Source: Lysinibacillus capsici (GTDB lineage: Bacteria; Bacillota; Bacilli; Bacillales_A; Planococcaceae). From it: a stretch of 64,000 nucleotides of DNA. The DNA is taken from positions 124,001-188,000 of the forward strand of contig NZ_PXXX01000015.1 of NCBI RefSeq assembly GCF_003367505.1. Direction: 5' to 3'. Positions 42,959 through 51,603 of this stretch are shown piece by piece. The notes under the pieces were generated by a model. That model saw only the letters and a list, made by a program, of their open reading frames with translations, was not told where the DNA came from and searched no databases. The position numbers and the translations under genes were made by a program. The stretch's first letter is position 1. Each line of letters begins with the position of its first letter.

Positions 42959-44067
42959 GTTAGAGGCTCCTTTCCATCTTGAATTGGTAGAGTGAGTGTG
43001 ACGCTGGTGCCTACTGGTGTGTCACTTTCAATCAGGGCAAAGCCTTGCAGCATATGCATTCTTTCTTTTATGGAGTGGATGCCATTCCCACGTCCTTGTG
43101 ACTGTAAACCGATGCCATCGTCTTTCATCACAAGTGTATAGTGTCCAGCACAACATTGAATGGTGAAATGACATTTTTTTGCCTGACTATGCTTGAGAAT
43201 ATTCGTAGTCGTCTCTCGTACACATAGAGCAAGCATCGTTTCCTCCACACTAGAAAGTACGATTTGAGGACATTGATTGTCAAGGGTTGTCGTAATATTC
43301 GCGCTTTGTAAAAGCTGTTGGCAATGAATAAGCTCCGTTTGCAACGAAATAAAATTCATATCAGACACAAGCTCACGTACTTGTTTTAAGGCGGTACGGG
43401 TAGTGGCTAATATGTCATGTAGCTCAGGCTTCACGCTTGAAGGATCTCGGTCAATCAGTTTGGTCGTTAGTTCGGTTTTTACTTTAATCATTGTAAGCGT
43501 ATGGCCAATTGTATCATGAAGGTCTCTAGCGATCCGTTGTCGTTCCTCTTGCTGAACAAGCTGTGTATTTACGTCTGCCAGCTCAGCCTGCAGATTTTTC
43601 GACTTTTCCACAAAATAAATGAGAATCGGGAGCACCAGTTGAAACATCATAATCGGTACTAATACCTGTGATTCCTTTGGTAAAAGGGAATCTGTTGTCA
43701 TGTACAAAACCGTCAAAAACATGACAGCGATGGCTACAATCCCACAGGCAATATGCCATTTTGATTTTGCACGTCCTAGTAAGTCGGCAAAGGTAAAGCC
43801 AAAAATAAGCATAAAAGGATCGACAATTATGCTAAGTAAGGTGATAAGGACAAAGGCTACTAGAGATGCCGTAAGTAGCCTCCAATCTCGATGCCATAAA
43901 GCAATGTAGAAGGCTATTAGGTATAAAAGGAGCACTGTTATTTTCATAGCTAAGGGAAGGGAATGAGACCCTAATACTAATGCGAATAGGAAAATGACAG
44001 AAGCTGCATCAATGATTAAATAATGCTTAATTTGTTCTCTAGGATATATTTTTATTACTAGCACCAT
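42955..44067 (-). CDS. DesK-like sensor histidine kinase (HisKA_3)
   Basis: 370 residues. Residues about 15-150 contain five membrane helices, then a coiled-coil linker (VEKSKNLQAELADVNTQLVQQEER), the phosphoacceptor block QRIARDLHDTIGHTLTMI, and the ATPase domain with TTNILKHSQAKKC, MKDDGIGL and GNGIHSIKERM. This is the layout of DesK, a thermosensor or membrane-thickness sensor. The ATG at 44067 is only about 3 bases from AAAGG. The DUF418 gene lies immediately upstream in the same direction and may be co-transcribed. Confidence 0.9.
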   Translation of the reverse strand: MVLVIKIYPREQIKHYLIIDAASVIFLFALVLGSHSLPLAMKITVLLLYLIAFYIALWHRDWRLLTASLVAFVLITLLSIIVDPFMLIFGFTFADLLGRAKSKWHIACGIVAIAVMFLTVLYMTTDSLLPKESQVLVPIMMFQLVLPILIYFVEKSKNLQAELADVNTQLVQQEERQRIARDLHDTIGHTLTMIKVKTELTTKLIDRDPSSVKPELHDILATTRTALKQVRELVSDMNFISLQTELIHCQQLLQSANITTTLDNQCPQIVLSSVEETMLALCVRETTTNILKHSQAKKCHFTIQCCAGHYTLVMKDDGIGLQSQGRGNGIHSIKERMHMLQGFALIESDTPVGTSVTLTLPIQDGKEPLT

Positions 44068-44080
44068 CCTTTGTTGCTGA

Positions 44081-45208
44081 TTACTGTGTCATCGCTTGAA
44101 GGGCTTTTTTACGAATCCATTCCATAGGGCCCATTTGAAATTTCTGTAACCAAGCGAACGCTATAACAAGTTGTAAGATTGATAGAGATAGCCAAATACC
44201 AATGACAGTGAAGCTATTGACTTGCCCACCTAAGCCAAGCCCCCAGCCATAAAAAATAATCGACGCCAGCACGTTTTGGAGGACATAGCAGCTTAAAGAC
44301 ATTTTACCAACATGAGCAAAGCGCTGCCAAAGCCAGTCTAGCCTCTTATATTCTACCAGTTTACCTAAAATTCCAATATAGCCAATGGATAGAAGAGGGG
44401 CACAAAGATAGCGAACAGGTAAATCAAAAAGCCCACCAGGAATAAAAATAAGCAGATTGATAGGAAAGCCAACGAATACACCGATATTAAAGAGCTTTTG
44501 TCGAGTTTGACGTCCTTTGTCTGTTGGTGAAAATACCTCATTACGCATGAACTTCACGCCAAGTAAAAATAAAAAGACATTCATCGGGATAATAAATATA
44601 GCTTCTGAGCGATAAAATAAAAAGTTTGTGAGACGATGCTGCACCTGCGCAAACCATGTGCCATGTTCATAGAGCTCAGAAACGGATGCCATACCATTTA
44701 ATGAAACACCAGCTCCTTGTAAGGTACTGATAAAAATAAGTAGAATCATTAGAATGTGAAAGCCCCCAAAAAAATAAAAGGCTCCTGTCATGACCTTATC
44801 ACCCAAACGTACAATAAAAGCGACGATGAATGCTGTGACAGCATAGCTCATTAAAATATCATACTCCATCACAAGCGTGTAGTGCAGTAGCCCCTCTAAC
44901 CCTAAGAAGACGATAGTCCACAAGTACACTCCTGGCCAGGCTGTACCTCTCCGTAAGGCTTGCTGATATTTTAATTGCAGGCCAACTCCAAACATAATTG
45001 TTAACAATCCAAGCAGCTTGCCATTAACGAAAAATAATACGACCATACGTAAAAAATCATTGAAGGACCACCAACCAGAATAATCACTTGTTGTTATATA
45101 CGATAAATCACCAAGATAAGCAAAAATCCAAATATTTGTGCCAAGCGTTCCTAAGACGGCAAAGCCTCTTAACATATCGATAAAGGGAAGTCTTTGTTGT
45201 GTTTGCAT
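44081..45208 (-). CDS. DUF418 family membrane protein
   Basis: About 375 residues with 8-9 helices. The opening LPFIDMLRGFAVLGTLGTNIW and the C-terminal block GKMSLSCYVLQNVLASIIFYGWGLGLGGQ...FQMGPMEWIRK are the DUF418 signature, related to acyltransferase-like YeiB proteins. Function is not established for the family. A GTG at 45220 is in frame; ATG 45208 is chosen on spacing from GAAAGAG. It precedes the DesKR-like pair by 14 bases, so the three may form one unit that links membrane composition to sensing. Confidence 0.82.
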   Translation of the reverse strand: MQTQQRLPFIDMLRGFAVLGTLGTNIWIFAYLGDLSYITTSDYSGWWSFNDFLRMVVLFFVNGKLLGLLTIMFGVGLQLKYQQALRRGTAWPGVYLWTIVFLGLEGLLHYTLVMEYDILMSYAVTAFIVAFIVRLGDKVMTGAFYFFGGFHILMILLIFISTLQGAGVSLNGMASVSELYEHGTWFAQVQHRLTNFLFYRSEAIFIIPMNVFLFLLGVKFMRNEVFSPTDKGRQTRQKLFNIGVFVGFPINLLIFIPGGLFDLPVRYLCAPLLSIGYIGILGKLVEYKRLDWLWQRFAHVGKMSLSCYVLQNVLASIIFYGWGLGLGGQVNSFTVIGIWLSLSILQLVIAFAWLQKFQMGPMEWIRKKALQAMTQ

Positions 45209-45323
45209 AAGTTCGATCACTCTTTCTTTGTTTTCTTACCTTAAGGATAAGAAAATTTCAAGAGAAAACCTATTCACACCAGTCAAAGAATCTTGATGAC
45301 AGGTGTCATAAAGTATGCTGAGA

Positions 45324-45358
45324 CAGCACAAAAACCAGCAACGTTTTTGCTGCCGGCT
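45324..45358 (-). terminator. Terminator of the methyltransferase gene
   Basis: On the minus strand CCGGCAGC and GTTGCTGG pair around AAAAAC, followed by TTTTTG. It sits 3 bases beyond the stop at 45361. Confidence 0.75.
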
Positions 45359-45360
45359 CA

Positions 45361-45972
45361 TTATTTTGTACAGGTATAGATGCGATAGTCTAAAATGTCT
45401 TCGTATTTTTCATTCATGGCAATATGCTGATCCATGATTTTATAGAATTCGGATTCCATATCTGTGGAAACTTGAAATTCAGGCTTGGATGAGATGGATT
45501 TGTTTTTTTGTATATGGATATCATAAAAACCAGCCTGTTGCAGTAGTCTTACCCAATCCTTTTTCCTGAGGAGAGACTGAAAGCCGTAAAATTGTTGGAG
45601 GTCGTCTGCAAGTTCGGTACGAAGTGTTTGAGGAATGGTAAATTCGATAGCAATGAAGCGGCCACCTTTTTTCAATAAACGATAAATTTCCTGCAAAGCC
45701 TGCTGCAAATTAACAAAGGCCAGAACCGACTCAGCTAGAATCAAGTCAAATGTCTCGTTCGCTAACGAGGTTTGTTCAATAGAGCCTTGCAGAAGTTTAA
45801 CAGGTAGACGCGCTTTATGCATTCGCTGACGAGCCTTTTCTATCATGATGGGCTGAATATCGAGACCTGTGACGTTTGCTTGATAGGAAGATGCTAAATA
45901 AGCAGCCGTTTGCCCTGTACCACATCCCACATCTAAAATATGTGTGTTTTGCTCGATATTCTCCGCTTGCAA
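45361..45972 (-). CDS. SAM-dependent methyltransferase (class I)
   Basis: 204 residues as delimited by TTG 45972. Motif I is THILDVGCGTGQTAAYLA, the acidic end of strand 2 is VTGLDIQ, motif IV is FDLILAESVLAFVN, and post-motif LLKKGGRFIAIEF. It resembles UbiE/YcgJ-type small-molecule methyltransferases. The frame is open further upstream and encodes YLTFLAKFGVGGAHPGGINLSKAVL, whose HPGG block is typical of the N-terminus of this family. True translation may therefore begin near 46059 at a non-standard codon (ATA behind AAGGTGG), adding about 29 residues. Substrate unknown; own terminator. Confidence 0.85.
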   Translation of the reverse strand: MQAENIEQNTHILDVGCGTGQTAAYLASSYQANVTGLDIQPIMIEKARQRMHKARLPVKLLQGSIEQTSLANETFDLILAESVLAFVNLQQALQEIYRLLKKGGRFIAIEFTIPQTLRTELADDLQQFYGFQSLLRKKDWVRLLQQAGFYDIHIQKNKSISSKPEFQVSTDMESEFYKIMDQHIAMNEKYEDILDYRIYTCTK

Positions 45973-46202
45973 AACAGCCTTTGATAGATTAATGCCCCCA
46001 GGATGTGCGCCTCCGACCCCGAACTTAGCTAAAAAGGTAAGATAATGAGAGTCTTGTATAGTACCACCTTCTTTTTTCTTATAGTATGACAGGGAAACTA
46101 GTATGGTTCCCTTATTATTTTTAACCTCTTCTTCAAAAGTCTAATTCGCTATAAAAATTTTTACATATACTAGTGAGAAGCTTTCAGATAGGGGGTGTAT
46201 AA

Positions 46203-46445
46203 ATGCCATATTTTCAGCCGAATGCTAGAAGAGGTCCATATCCGCCAAACAATAGGCAATATTTTGGCCCACCTTTTCGAGGTAGGATGGTGCAACCATA
46301 CTATTCTCCCAATCAACAACAGCAAGGTCCTAGATTAGGAAATTTACCAGATCATTTAAATACAATTATGGGGCATGCTGGGACGATTACAAATGGAGTA
46401 AATATGTTGAGACAGATGGGAGCGTTATTAAGTTTATTTAGATAA
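46203..46445 (+). CDS. Small Pro/Gln-rich protein with YqfQ/YppG-like C-terminus
   Basis: 80 residues. The N-terminal half is rich in Pro, Tyr, Arg and Gln (PNARRGPYPPNNRQYFGPPFRGR); the C-terminal half, LPDHLNTIMGHAGTITNGVNMLRQMGALLSLF, is an amphipathic helix as in YppG or VrrA/YqfQ-type proteins of Bacillus. GATAGGGGG precedes ATG 46203. CATATACTA at 46164-46172 matches the CATANNNTA -10 of mother-cell sigma factors, so expression during sporulation is possible. Ends in a strong bidirectional hairpin. Function unknown. Confidence 0.75.
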   Translation: MPYFQPNARRGPYPPNNRQYFGPPFRGRMVQPYYSPNQQQQGPRLGNLPDHLNTIMGHAGTITNGVNMLRQMGALLSLFR

Positions 46446-46453
46446 AAACTAGA

Positions 46454-46489
46454 AACCCTCTTAAGATCAGACTCTTAAGAGGGTTATAT
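46454..46489. terminator. Bidirectional terminator
   Basis: AACCCTCTTAAG and CTTAAGAGGGTT form a perfect 12-bp stem around ATCAGACT. It separates the small protein gene (plus) from the FNR gene (minus), whose stop is at 46496. Confidence 0.85.
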
Positions 46490-46495
46490 TTAGGT

Positions 46496-47545
46496 TTAAT
46501 GGGCTGGTGCAAATTGCTTTTCGATAATAGAGCGATTTTTCTCTTTAAATAGCTCATTATGCGAGGACACCATGCCATGACGATAGGCAGTTGGTTCTAA
46601 ATACGTTTTAATAGAATTGACTGCATTGGCGGCATCTTGGAATGTGCCAAGTAGCAAATTAATTTTTCCATCAAATGATAAAATATCACCTGCTGCAAAA
46701 ATACCTGGTTGTGCTGTTTCACCTGTTGCCTTTCCTTCAACATAATAATCATCCTTTTTCGGAATGGCAATGGCCTCATCAAATGCAAGAGACGCCTCAC
46801 GACTATAGCCATGACTGACGATTACCTCATCGATTTGACGCGTATAACTTTGCTTCGTGATCGTATTCTCACATGTGACTAATTGAATAGCCGTTTTATC
46901 AATATTTGCGGAAAGCTTTGTAATCGTTGTATTACACTCAATGCGCACACCTGCATCCAGTGCTTCCTGTACAGTGGCTTCGTGTGCTGATAGATTCTCT
47001 TTGCGGTAAACAACCGTTACGCTTTTGGCAATCGGACTTAATTCAACAGCCCAATCGATGGCTGCATTACCACCGCCTGAGATCATGATATCCTTATCGA
47101 CAAAACGTTTATACGATTGCACAGTGTAATGTAGATTGGACATTTCATATTTTTCAGCGCCCTCAAGTGTTAGCTTTTGAGGGCTAATAATGCCGCCACC
47201 TACAGCTAACAGTACCGTTTTAGAATAATGCTTTTCACCAGCTGCTGTATGAATGACAAAAATATCATTGTGACGTTCAATTAAATCTACTTTTGTACCT
47301 GTCAAAATTGTAGGATCAAATGTTTTGGCTTGCTCGATTAATTGTTTAACAAATTGTTCACCCAAAACGGGAGGATGTCCCCCAATATCCCATATCAGCT
47401 TTTCAGGATAAAGTAATACTTTACCGCCAAGCTGTGGTTGACTTTCTAATAATTTTGTTTTTAAACCCCGTAAACCACTATAAAAGGCACTATATAAGCC
47501 AGCTGGGCCACCGCCAATAATTGTCACATCATACACATGCTGCAT
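46496..47545 (-). CDS. Ferredoxin/flavodoxin-NADP+ reductase type 2 (YumC/YcgT-like)
   Basis: 349 residues of the thioredoxin-reductase-like FNR family, lacking the redox CxxC. FAD binding is by DVTIIGGGPAGLYSAFYSGLRG, NADP binding by MISGGGNAAIDWAVEL, and the second FAD motif by AQPGIFAAGDILSFDGK. The C-terminal extension (YRHGMVSSHNELFKEKNRSI) is typical. It passes electrons from NADPH to ferredoxin or flavodoxin. Its promoter region shares a Fur box with the divergent siderophore importer, so it probably supplies electrons for iron release from siderophores under iron limitation. ATG 47545 starts the conserved fold; an open frame extends to 47590 through the promoter. Confidence 0.88.
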   Translation of the reverse strand: MQHVYDVTIIGGGPAGLYSAFYSGLRGLKTKLLESQPQLGGKVLLYPEKLIWDIGGHPPVLGEQFVKQLIEQAKTFDPTILTGTKVDLIERHNDIFVIHTAAGEKHYSKTVLLAVGGGIISPQKLTLEGAEKYEMSNLHYTVQSYKRFVDKDIMISGGGNAAIDWAVELSPIAKSVTVVYRKENLSAHEATVQEALDAGVRIECNTTITKLSANIDKTAIQLVTCENTITKQSYTRQIDEVIVSHGYSREASLAFDEAIAIPKKDDYYVEGKATGETAQPGIFAAGDILSFDGKINLLLGTFQDAANAVNSIKTYLEPTAYRHGMVSSHNELFKEKNRSIIEKQFAPAH

Positions 47546-47583
47546 TTTTATTGCCACATCCTTAACAAATAGTAAAAAAGTAA

Positions 47584-47635
47584 TTGACAAAATCTTATCA
47601 GGTAACTAGACTAATTCTAGTGATAATGATTATCA
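47584..47635 (+). promoter_or_regulatory. Fur-box promoter region for siderophore importer and FNR
   Basis: TTGACA (47584-47589), 17 bases and TAGACT (47607-47612) form a plus-strand promoter. The perfect 7-1-7 Fur box TGATAATGATTATCA lies at 47621-47635, right at the expected transcription start. It sits between the divergent FNR and ATPase genes and can repress both when iron is plentiful. Confidence 0.9.
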
Positions 47636-47692
47636 TTTTTAGCTTTGAATATCATAGCATGGAAAGAAGTAAAAAGAAAGTGAGGGTCCGAT

Positions 47693-48481
47693 TTGCGTTT
47701 AGAAGTTGAATCGATTCGTGTTGGTTATGAGAATAAAACGATTGTGCATGACTTATCGCTGCAAATTCCTGATGGCAAAATCACGACAATCATTGGTTCA
47801 AATGGTTGTGGAAAATCAACCTTGTTAAAAGCTATCACACGGATTTTAAAGCATGAGAGTGGACAGGTCATATTAGATGGTCAAAATATTTCCAAGATGA
47901 AAACAAAAGAATTAGCAAAAGAACTGGCAATCTTACCACAGAGTCCAGAAAGTGCACATGGTTTAACAGTGGAAGAGCTTGTATCCTACGGTCGATTTCC
48001 TTATCAAAAGGGCTTCGGGAATTTATCACAAAAAGATAAAGATGTTATTGGCTGGGCTTTACAGGTAACCAAAACAGAAGAATTCCGTTTACAATCTGTA
48101 GATGCTTTATCTGGTGGACAACGTCAGCGCGTATGGATTGCGATGGCCTTGGCCCAAGAAACCGACATTATCTTTTTAGATGAACCGACAACTTATTTAG
48201 ATATGGCTCATCAGCTAGAAGTTTTAGAGCTACTTTACAGGCTGAATGAAGAACAGGGGCGCACGATTGTCATGGTCCTCCATGATTTAAATCAAGCGGC
48301 ACGTTTTTCAGATTATATTGTAGCGCTTTCACAAGGTGAGCTTGTAAAATTCGGAACGGCTGAAGAAGTGATGGTTCCAGAAGTATTGAAAAAAGTATTT
48401 AATATAGATGCAGTTATTGGCAAAGATCCACGAACGAACAAACCAATGTGCATTACATATGACTTATTACAAACCATTTAA
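47693..48481 (+). CDS. Siderophore ABC transporter ATP-binding protein (FecE/FepC family)
   Basis: 262 residues with Walker A GSNGCGKST, signature LSGGQRQRVWIA, Walker B IIFLDEPTTYLD and LHDLNQAARFSD, the standard pattern of iron-siderophore importers (FhuC/YusV type). The start is TTG 47693 with TGAGGG upstream. It heads a four-gene operon of ATPase, binding lipoprotein and two FecCD permeases, placed behind a Fur box. It provides energy for ferric-siderophore uptake from the cytoplasmic face. Confidence 0.93.
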   Translation: MRLEVESIRVGYENKTIVHDLSLQIPDGKITTIIGSNGCGKSTLLKAITRILKHESGQVILDGQNISKMKTKELAKELAILPQSPESAHGLTVEELVSYGRFPYQKGFGNLSQKDKDVIGWALQVTKTEEFRLQSVDALSGGQRQRVWIAMALAQETDIIFLDEPTTYLDMAHQLEVLELLYRLNEEQGRTIVMVLHDLNQAARFSDYIVALSQGELVKFGTAEEVMVPEVLKKVFNIDAVIGKDPRTNKPMCITYDLLQTI

Positions 48482-48494
48482 AAGGAGAATAACA

Positions 48495-49421
48495 ATGAAA
48501 AAGTGGCTATTACCAATGTTTATGATGCTTGTGCTAGTACTTGCAGCATGTGGCAGTAAGGAAGAAAAAACAGAGAAGGCTGATGAAGGCTCAAAAGAGG
48601 AAGCTTCAACAGAAACAATCACATATCAATCAGAGTCAGGTCCTGTAGAAGTACCAGCAAATCCTAAACGTGTTGTTGTACTATCTTCTTTTGTAGGAAG
48701 CTTATTACAGCTTGATGTAAATGTTGTTGGTGTAGATGCATGGGCAGCAAAAAATCCCAACTTCGAAGATGCGATTAAAGATGCTGTTGTAGTTGAAAAT
48801 ACAGATATTGAAAAAATTCTTGAGCTAGAACCAGATTTAATTATTGGCTTAAATGGTATTGAAAATGCTGATAAATTAGCAGAAATCGCGCCAACTGTAT
48901 TATTTACGTATGGTAAAGTAGACTATTTACAGCAGTTCATCGAAATCGGTAAAGTTGTAAATAAAGAAAAAGAAGCAACTGCTTGGGTAGAAGATTTTAA
49001 AACACGTGCAGCTGAAGCTGGTAAAAAGATTAAAGAAAAAATCGGTGAAGATGCGACTGTAACAGTAGCAGAGAACTTTAATAAACAGTTCTATATTTAT
49101 GGCGATAACTGGGGTCGTGGAACAGAGATTTTATATCAAGAAATGGGCTTGAAAATGCCTGAGAAAGTAAAAGAAACAGCGTTAGAGCCTGGCTACTATG
49201 CTATTTCTCAAGAAGTTTTAGGGGAATATGCAGGTGACTACGTGATCTTCAGTATGTTCCAAGATCAAGATAATTCCTTTACAGATGCAGCATGGTTTAA
49301 AGATTTAGAAGCAGTGAAAAATGGTCATTTATTTGAAGTGAATGCAAATGCCTTTTATTTCAATGACCCTATCACATTAGAACATCAACTGAAGTTCTTT
49401 GAAGAGAAATTTTTACAATAA
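48495..49421 (+). CDS. Ferric-siderophore binding lipoprotein
   Basis: 309 residues. Signal peptide with lipobox VLAAC (Cys near 18) after MKKWLLPMFMMLVLVL, then an acidic Lys/Glu linker and a Peripla_BP_2 fold: TYQSESGPVEVPANPKRVVVLSSFVGSLLQLDVNVVGVD, LEPDLIIGLNG, through LEAVKNGHLFEVNANAFYFNDPITLEHQLKF. This is the FecB/YxeB/FeuA-like receptor that captures ferric siderophore outside the cell. The siderophore class (hydroxamate or catecholate) cannot be decided. AAAGGAG lies before ATG 48495; the frame open from 48408 overlaps the ATPase gene. Confidence 0.92.
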   Translation: MKKWLLPMFMMLVLVLAACGSKEEKTEKADEGSKEEASTETITYQSESGPVEVPANPKRVVVLSSFVGSLLQLDVNVVGVDAWAAKNPNFEDAIKDAVVVENTDIEKILELEPDLIIGLNGIENADKLAEIAPTVLFTYGKVDYLQQFIEIGKVVNKEKEATAWVEDFKTRAAEAGKKIKEKIGEDATVTVAENFNKQFYIYGDNWGRGTEILYQEMGLKMPEKVKETALEPGYYAISQEVLGEYAGDYVIFSMFQDQDNSFTDAAWFKDLEAVKNGHLFEVNANAFYFNDPITLEHQLKFFEEKFLQ

Positions 49422-49444
49422 TTAGTAGAGAGTAGCGAAGGCGA

Positions 49445-50446
49445 ATGACAAAGTTTCGAAAGCTTCCATTTTGGCTTCAAGTATTGCTTGCATTGATTGT
49501 ATTAATTGGTACTGCTAGTATCTCGCTGTGCTTAGGGGCAGCGAATACAAGCATTCAAGATGTCTTTCAAGCAATTGTCGGACAAAGTGGAGGTAAACAT
49601 TACACGATTTTACGTGAAATTCGATTTCCTCGTATCATTGCAGCTATTTTTGTTGGGAGTGCCCTCGCAGTTGCTGGGGCGATTATGCAAGGGGTTACAC
49701 GGAACCCATTAGCTGATCCAGGGCTGCTTGGTTTAACGGCAGGGGCAAATGCTGCCCTTGCTTTAACAATGGCATTTATCCCTAAATTCTCGTATTATAC
49801 GTTAATTTTAGCCTGCTTTGTTGGGGCGGGAATCGGTATGATGTTAGTTTATGGGATTGGTGCTTCTACTAAAAAAGGCTTTTCCCCTTTAAAGCTTGTT
49901 TTAGCTGGTGCGGCTGTCACAGCCTTATTACAGGCAATCGCTGAAGGGACGGGCATTTTATTTCAAATTTCCAAAGATGTTTCGATGTGGACAAGTGGCG
50001 GTTTCATTGGCACAACATGGCAGGCATTATTGATCGTACCCGTTATTATTATTGGCTTACTGCTTTCATTTGCTTTTAGTCGTCAATTAACGATTTTAAG
50101 CTTAAATGAAGAAGTAGCAGTGGGTGTCGGACAAAATACTACGCTCGTAAAGGGTGTAATGATGTTCGTTGTGGTTATTCTGGCTGGCTCTGCTGTGGCC
50201 CTAGTCGGAAATCTAGCTTTCGTTGGCTTAATGGTACCGCATATTGTCCGCGCGTTTGTTGGGACAGACTATCGTTTTGTCTTACCGATGAGTGCCATTG
50301 TTGGTGGCTGGTTCATGGTGTTGGCTGATTTCGCAGGGCGCATGATTAACGCACCTTATGAAACGCCAGTTGTCGCTATTATTTCGATTTTAGGTCTTCC
50401 ATTCTTCCTATTATTAGTGCGGAAGGGAGGACGTCAATTTGTTTAA
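49445..50446 (+). CDS. FecCD-family siderophore permease 1
   Basis: 333 residues with about nine or ten helices. FecCD signatures are ILREIRFPRIIAAIFVGSALAVAGAIMQGVTRNPLADPGLLGLTAGANAA and GNLAFVGLMVPHIVRAFVG. It forms half of the membrane channel. ATG 49445 starts 23 bases after the lipoprotein stop behind a modest site. The last 8 bases overlap the second permease gene. Confidence 0.93.
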   Translation: MTKFRKLPFWLQVLLALIVLIGTASISLCLGAANTSIQDVFQAIVGQSGGKHYTILREIRFPRIIAAIFVGSALAVAGAIMQGVTRNPLADPGLLGLTAGANAALALTMAFIPKFSYYTLILACFVGAGIGMMLVYGIGASTKKGFSPLKLVLAGAAVTALLQAIAEGTGILFQISKDVSMWTSGGFIGTTWQALLIVPVIIIGLLLSFAFSRQLTILSLNEEVAVGVGQNTTLVKGVMMFVVVILAGSAVALVGNLAFVGLMVPHIVRAFVGTDYRFVLPMSAIVGGWFMVLADFAGRMINAPYETPVVAIISILGLPFFLLLVRKGGRQFV

Positions 50447-51446
50447 AGAAGGTCGCAAAAAACAGCGTAAATGGTTACTCATATGGCTTGTGGTAACCTT
50501 GTTCATTTTTATTTTAGGGATTTCATTAGGTGCTGCTTCGGTTTCTATTGACCGAATTCTTCCAACCTTATTGGGCGATGGTAGTTTTAAAGAGTCCTTT
50601 GTACTCTTTTCAGTCCGTTTACCTAGAATGTTTGTGCTAGCGGCTGCGGGTATGGCATTAGCACTGGCAGGGGCCGTATTACAGGGCGTAACCCGCAATG
50701 ATTTAGCAGACCCAGGAATTATAGGTATCAGTGCTGGCGCAGGTGTTGGGATTACTGTCTTTTATTTGCTAGTAGATGGCGACCTTCCTCACTTTGCCTA
50801 TATTTTACCGATTGTCGGCTTTTGTAGTGCCTTAGTGACAGCACTGGGTATTTACTTTTTCTCTTATCAGCGTAATAAGGGTGTCCATCCCGTACAATTT
50901 ATTTTAGTAGGGGTAGGCGTAGCATCAGCCTTATCAGGGATCATGATGGTATTAATATCCTCTGCTGAGCGGAGCGATGTACAATTTATTGCACAATGGC
51001 TAGCCGGAAATGTATGGGGAACAGATTGGCCATTTTTCTGGGCGCTAATGCCTTGGCTTGTACTGGGCATCCCTTACATTTTCTATAAAGCCAACGTTTT
51101 AAATGTCTTGGCCATGACGGAGCAAACAGCAGTCGGTCTTGGTATGAACATTGGGCGAGAACGTTTCCGATTATTAATTGTTGCGGTTGCACTAGCGGCT
51201 GCCGCGGTATCCGTAACAGGGGGAGTAGCCTTCATCGGTTTGATGGCTCCCCATATTGCAAAACAGCTCGTTGGTCCACGCTACCAATTCTTTTTACCAC
51301 TGACGCTATTCATTGGCGCAAGCTTGCTAATGCTTGCTGATACCATTGGACGTGTTGCTATTGCAAGTGCAACGGTTCCTGCTGGGATTGTTGTTGCATT
51401 TATTGGCGCACCTTATTTTCTATATTTATTACGGAAGAATGTCTAG
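50439..51446 (+). CDS. FecCD-family siderophore permease 2
   Basis: 335 residues. SFVLFSVRLPRMFVLAAAGMALALAGAVLQGVTRNDLADPGIIGISAGAG and GGVAFIGLMAPHIAKQLVG mark it as the partner permease. The start is TTG 50439, 8 bases behind GGAAGGGAGG and inside the end of the first permease gene, so the two are translated together. A terminator follows about 100 bases later. Confidence 0.93.
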   Translation: MFKEGRKKQRKWLLIWLVVTLFIFILGISLGAASVSIDRILPTLLGDGSFKESFVLFSVRLPRMFVLAAAGMALALAGAVLQGVTRNDLADPGIIGISAGAGVGITVFYLLVDGDLPHFAYILPIVGFCSALVTALGIYFFSYQRNKGVHPVQFILVGVGVASALSGIMMVLISSAERSDVQFIAQWLAGNVWGTDWPFFWALMPWLVLGIPYIFYKANVLNVLAMTEQTAVGLGMNIGRERFRLLIVAVALAAAAVSVTGGVAFIGLMAPHIAKQLVGPRYQFFLPLTLFIGASLLMLADTIGRVAIASATVPAGIVVAFIGAPYFLYLLRKNV

Positions 51447-51547
51447 AAAAGTACTAATCAAAATTGAATGATGCTCGAAAGAAAAGTCTTTTGTTCTAGC
51501 GAAAATAGGGGAATTTTTATTTTAGGCATTATATATGGTAAGTTTTT

Positions 51548-51578
51548 AGGAACCTCATTCATTGAGGTTCTTTTTTTA
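51548..51578 (+). terminator. Terminator of the siderophore import operon
   Basis: GAACCTCA (51550-51557) pairs with TGAGGTTC (51563-51570) around TTCAT, followed by seven T. Confidence 0.85.
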
Positions 51579-51603
51579 TATAATCATGGCAGGAGGTGAT
51601 TAG

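Noticed and set aside
42353-44067. Unusual two-component system
   Set aside because: The gene pair matches the ordinary DesK/DesR layout; nothing beyond the missing desaturase gene stands out.
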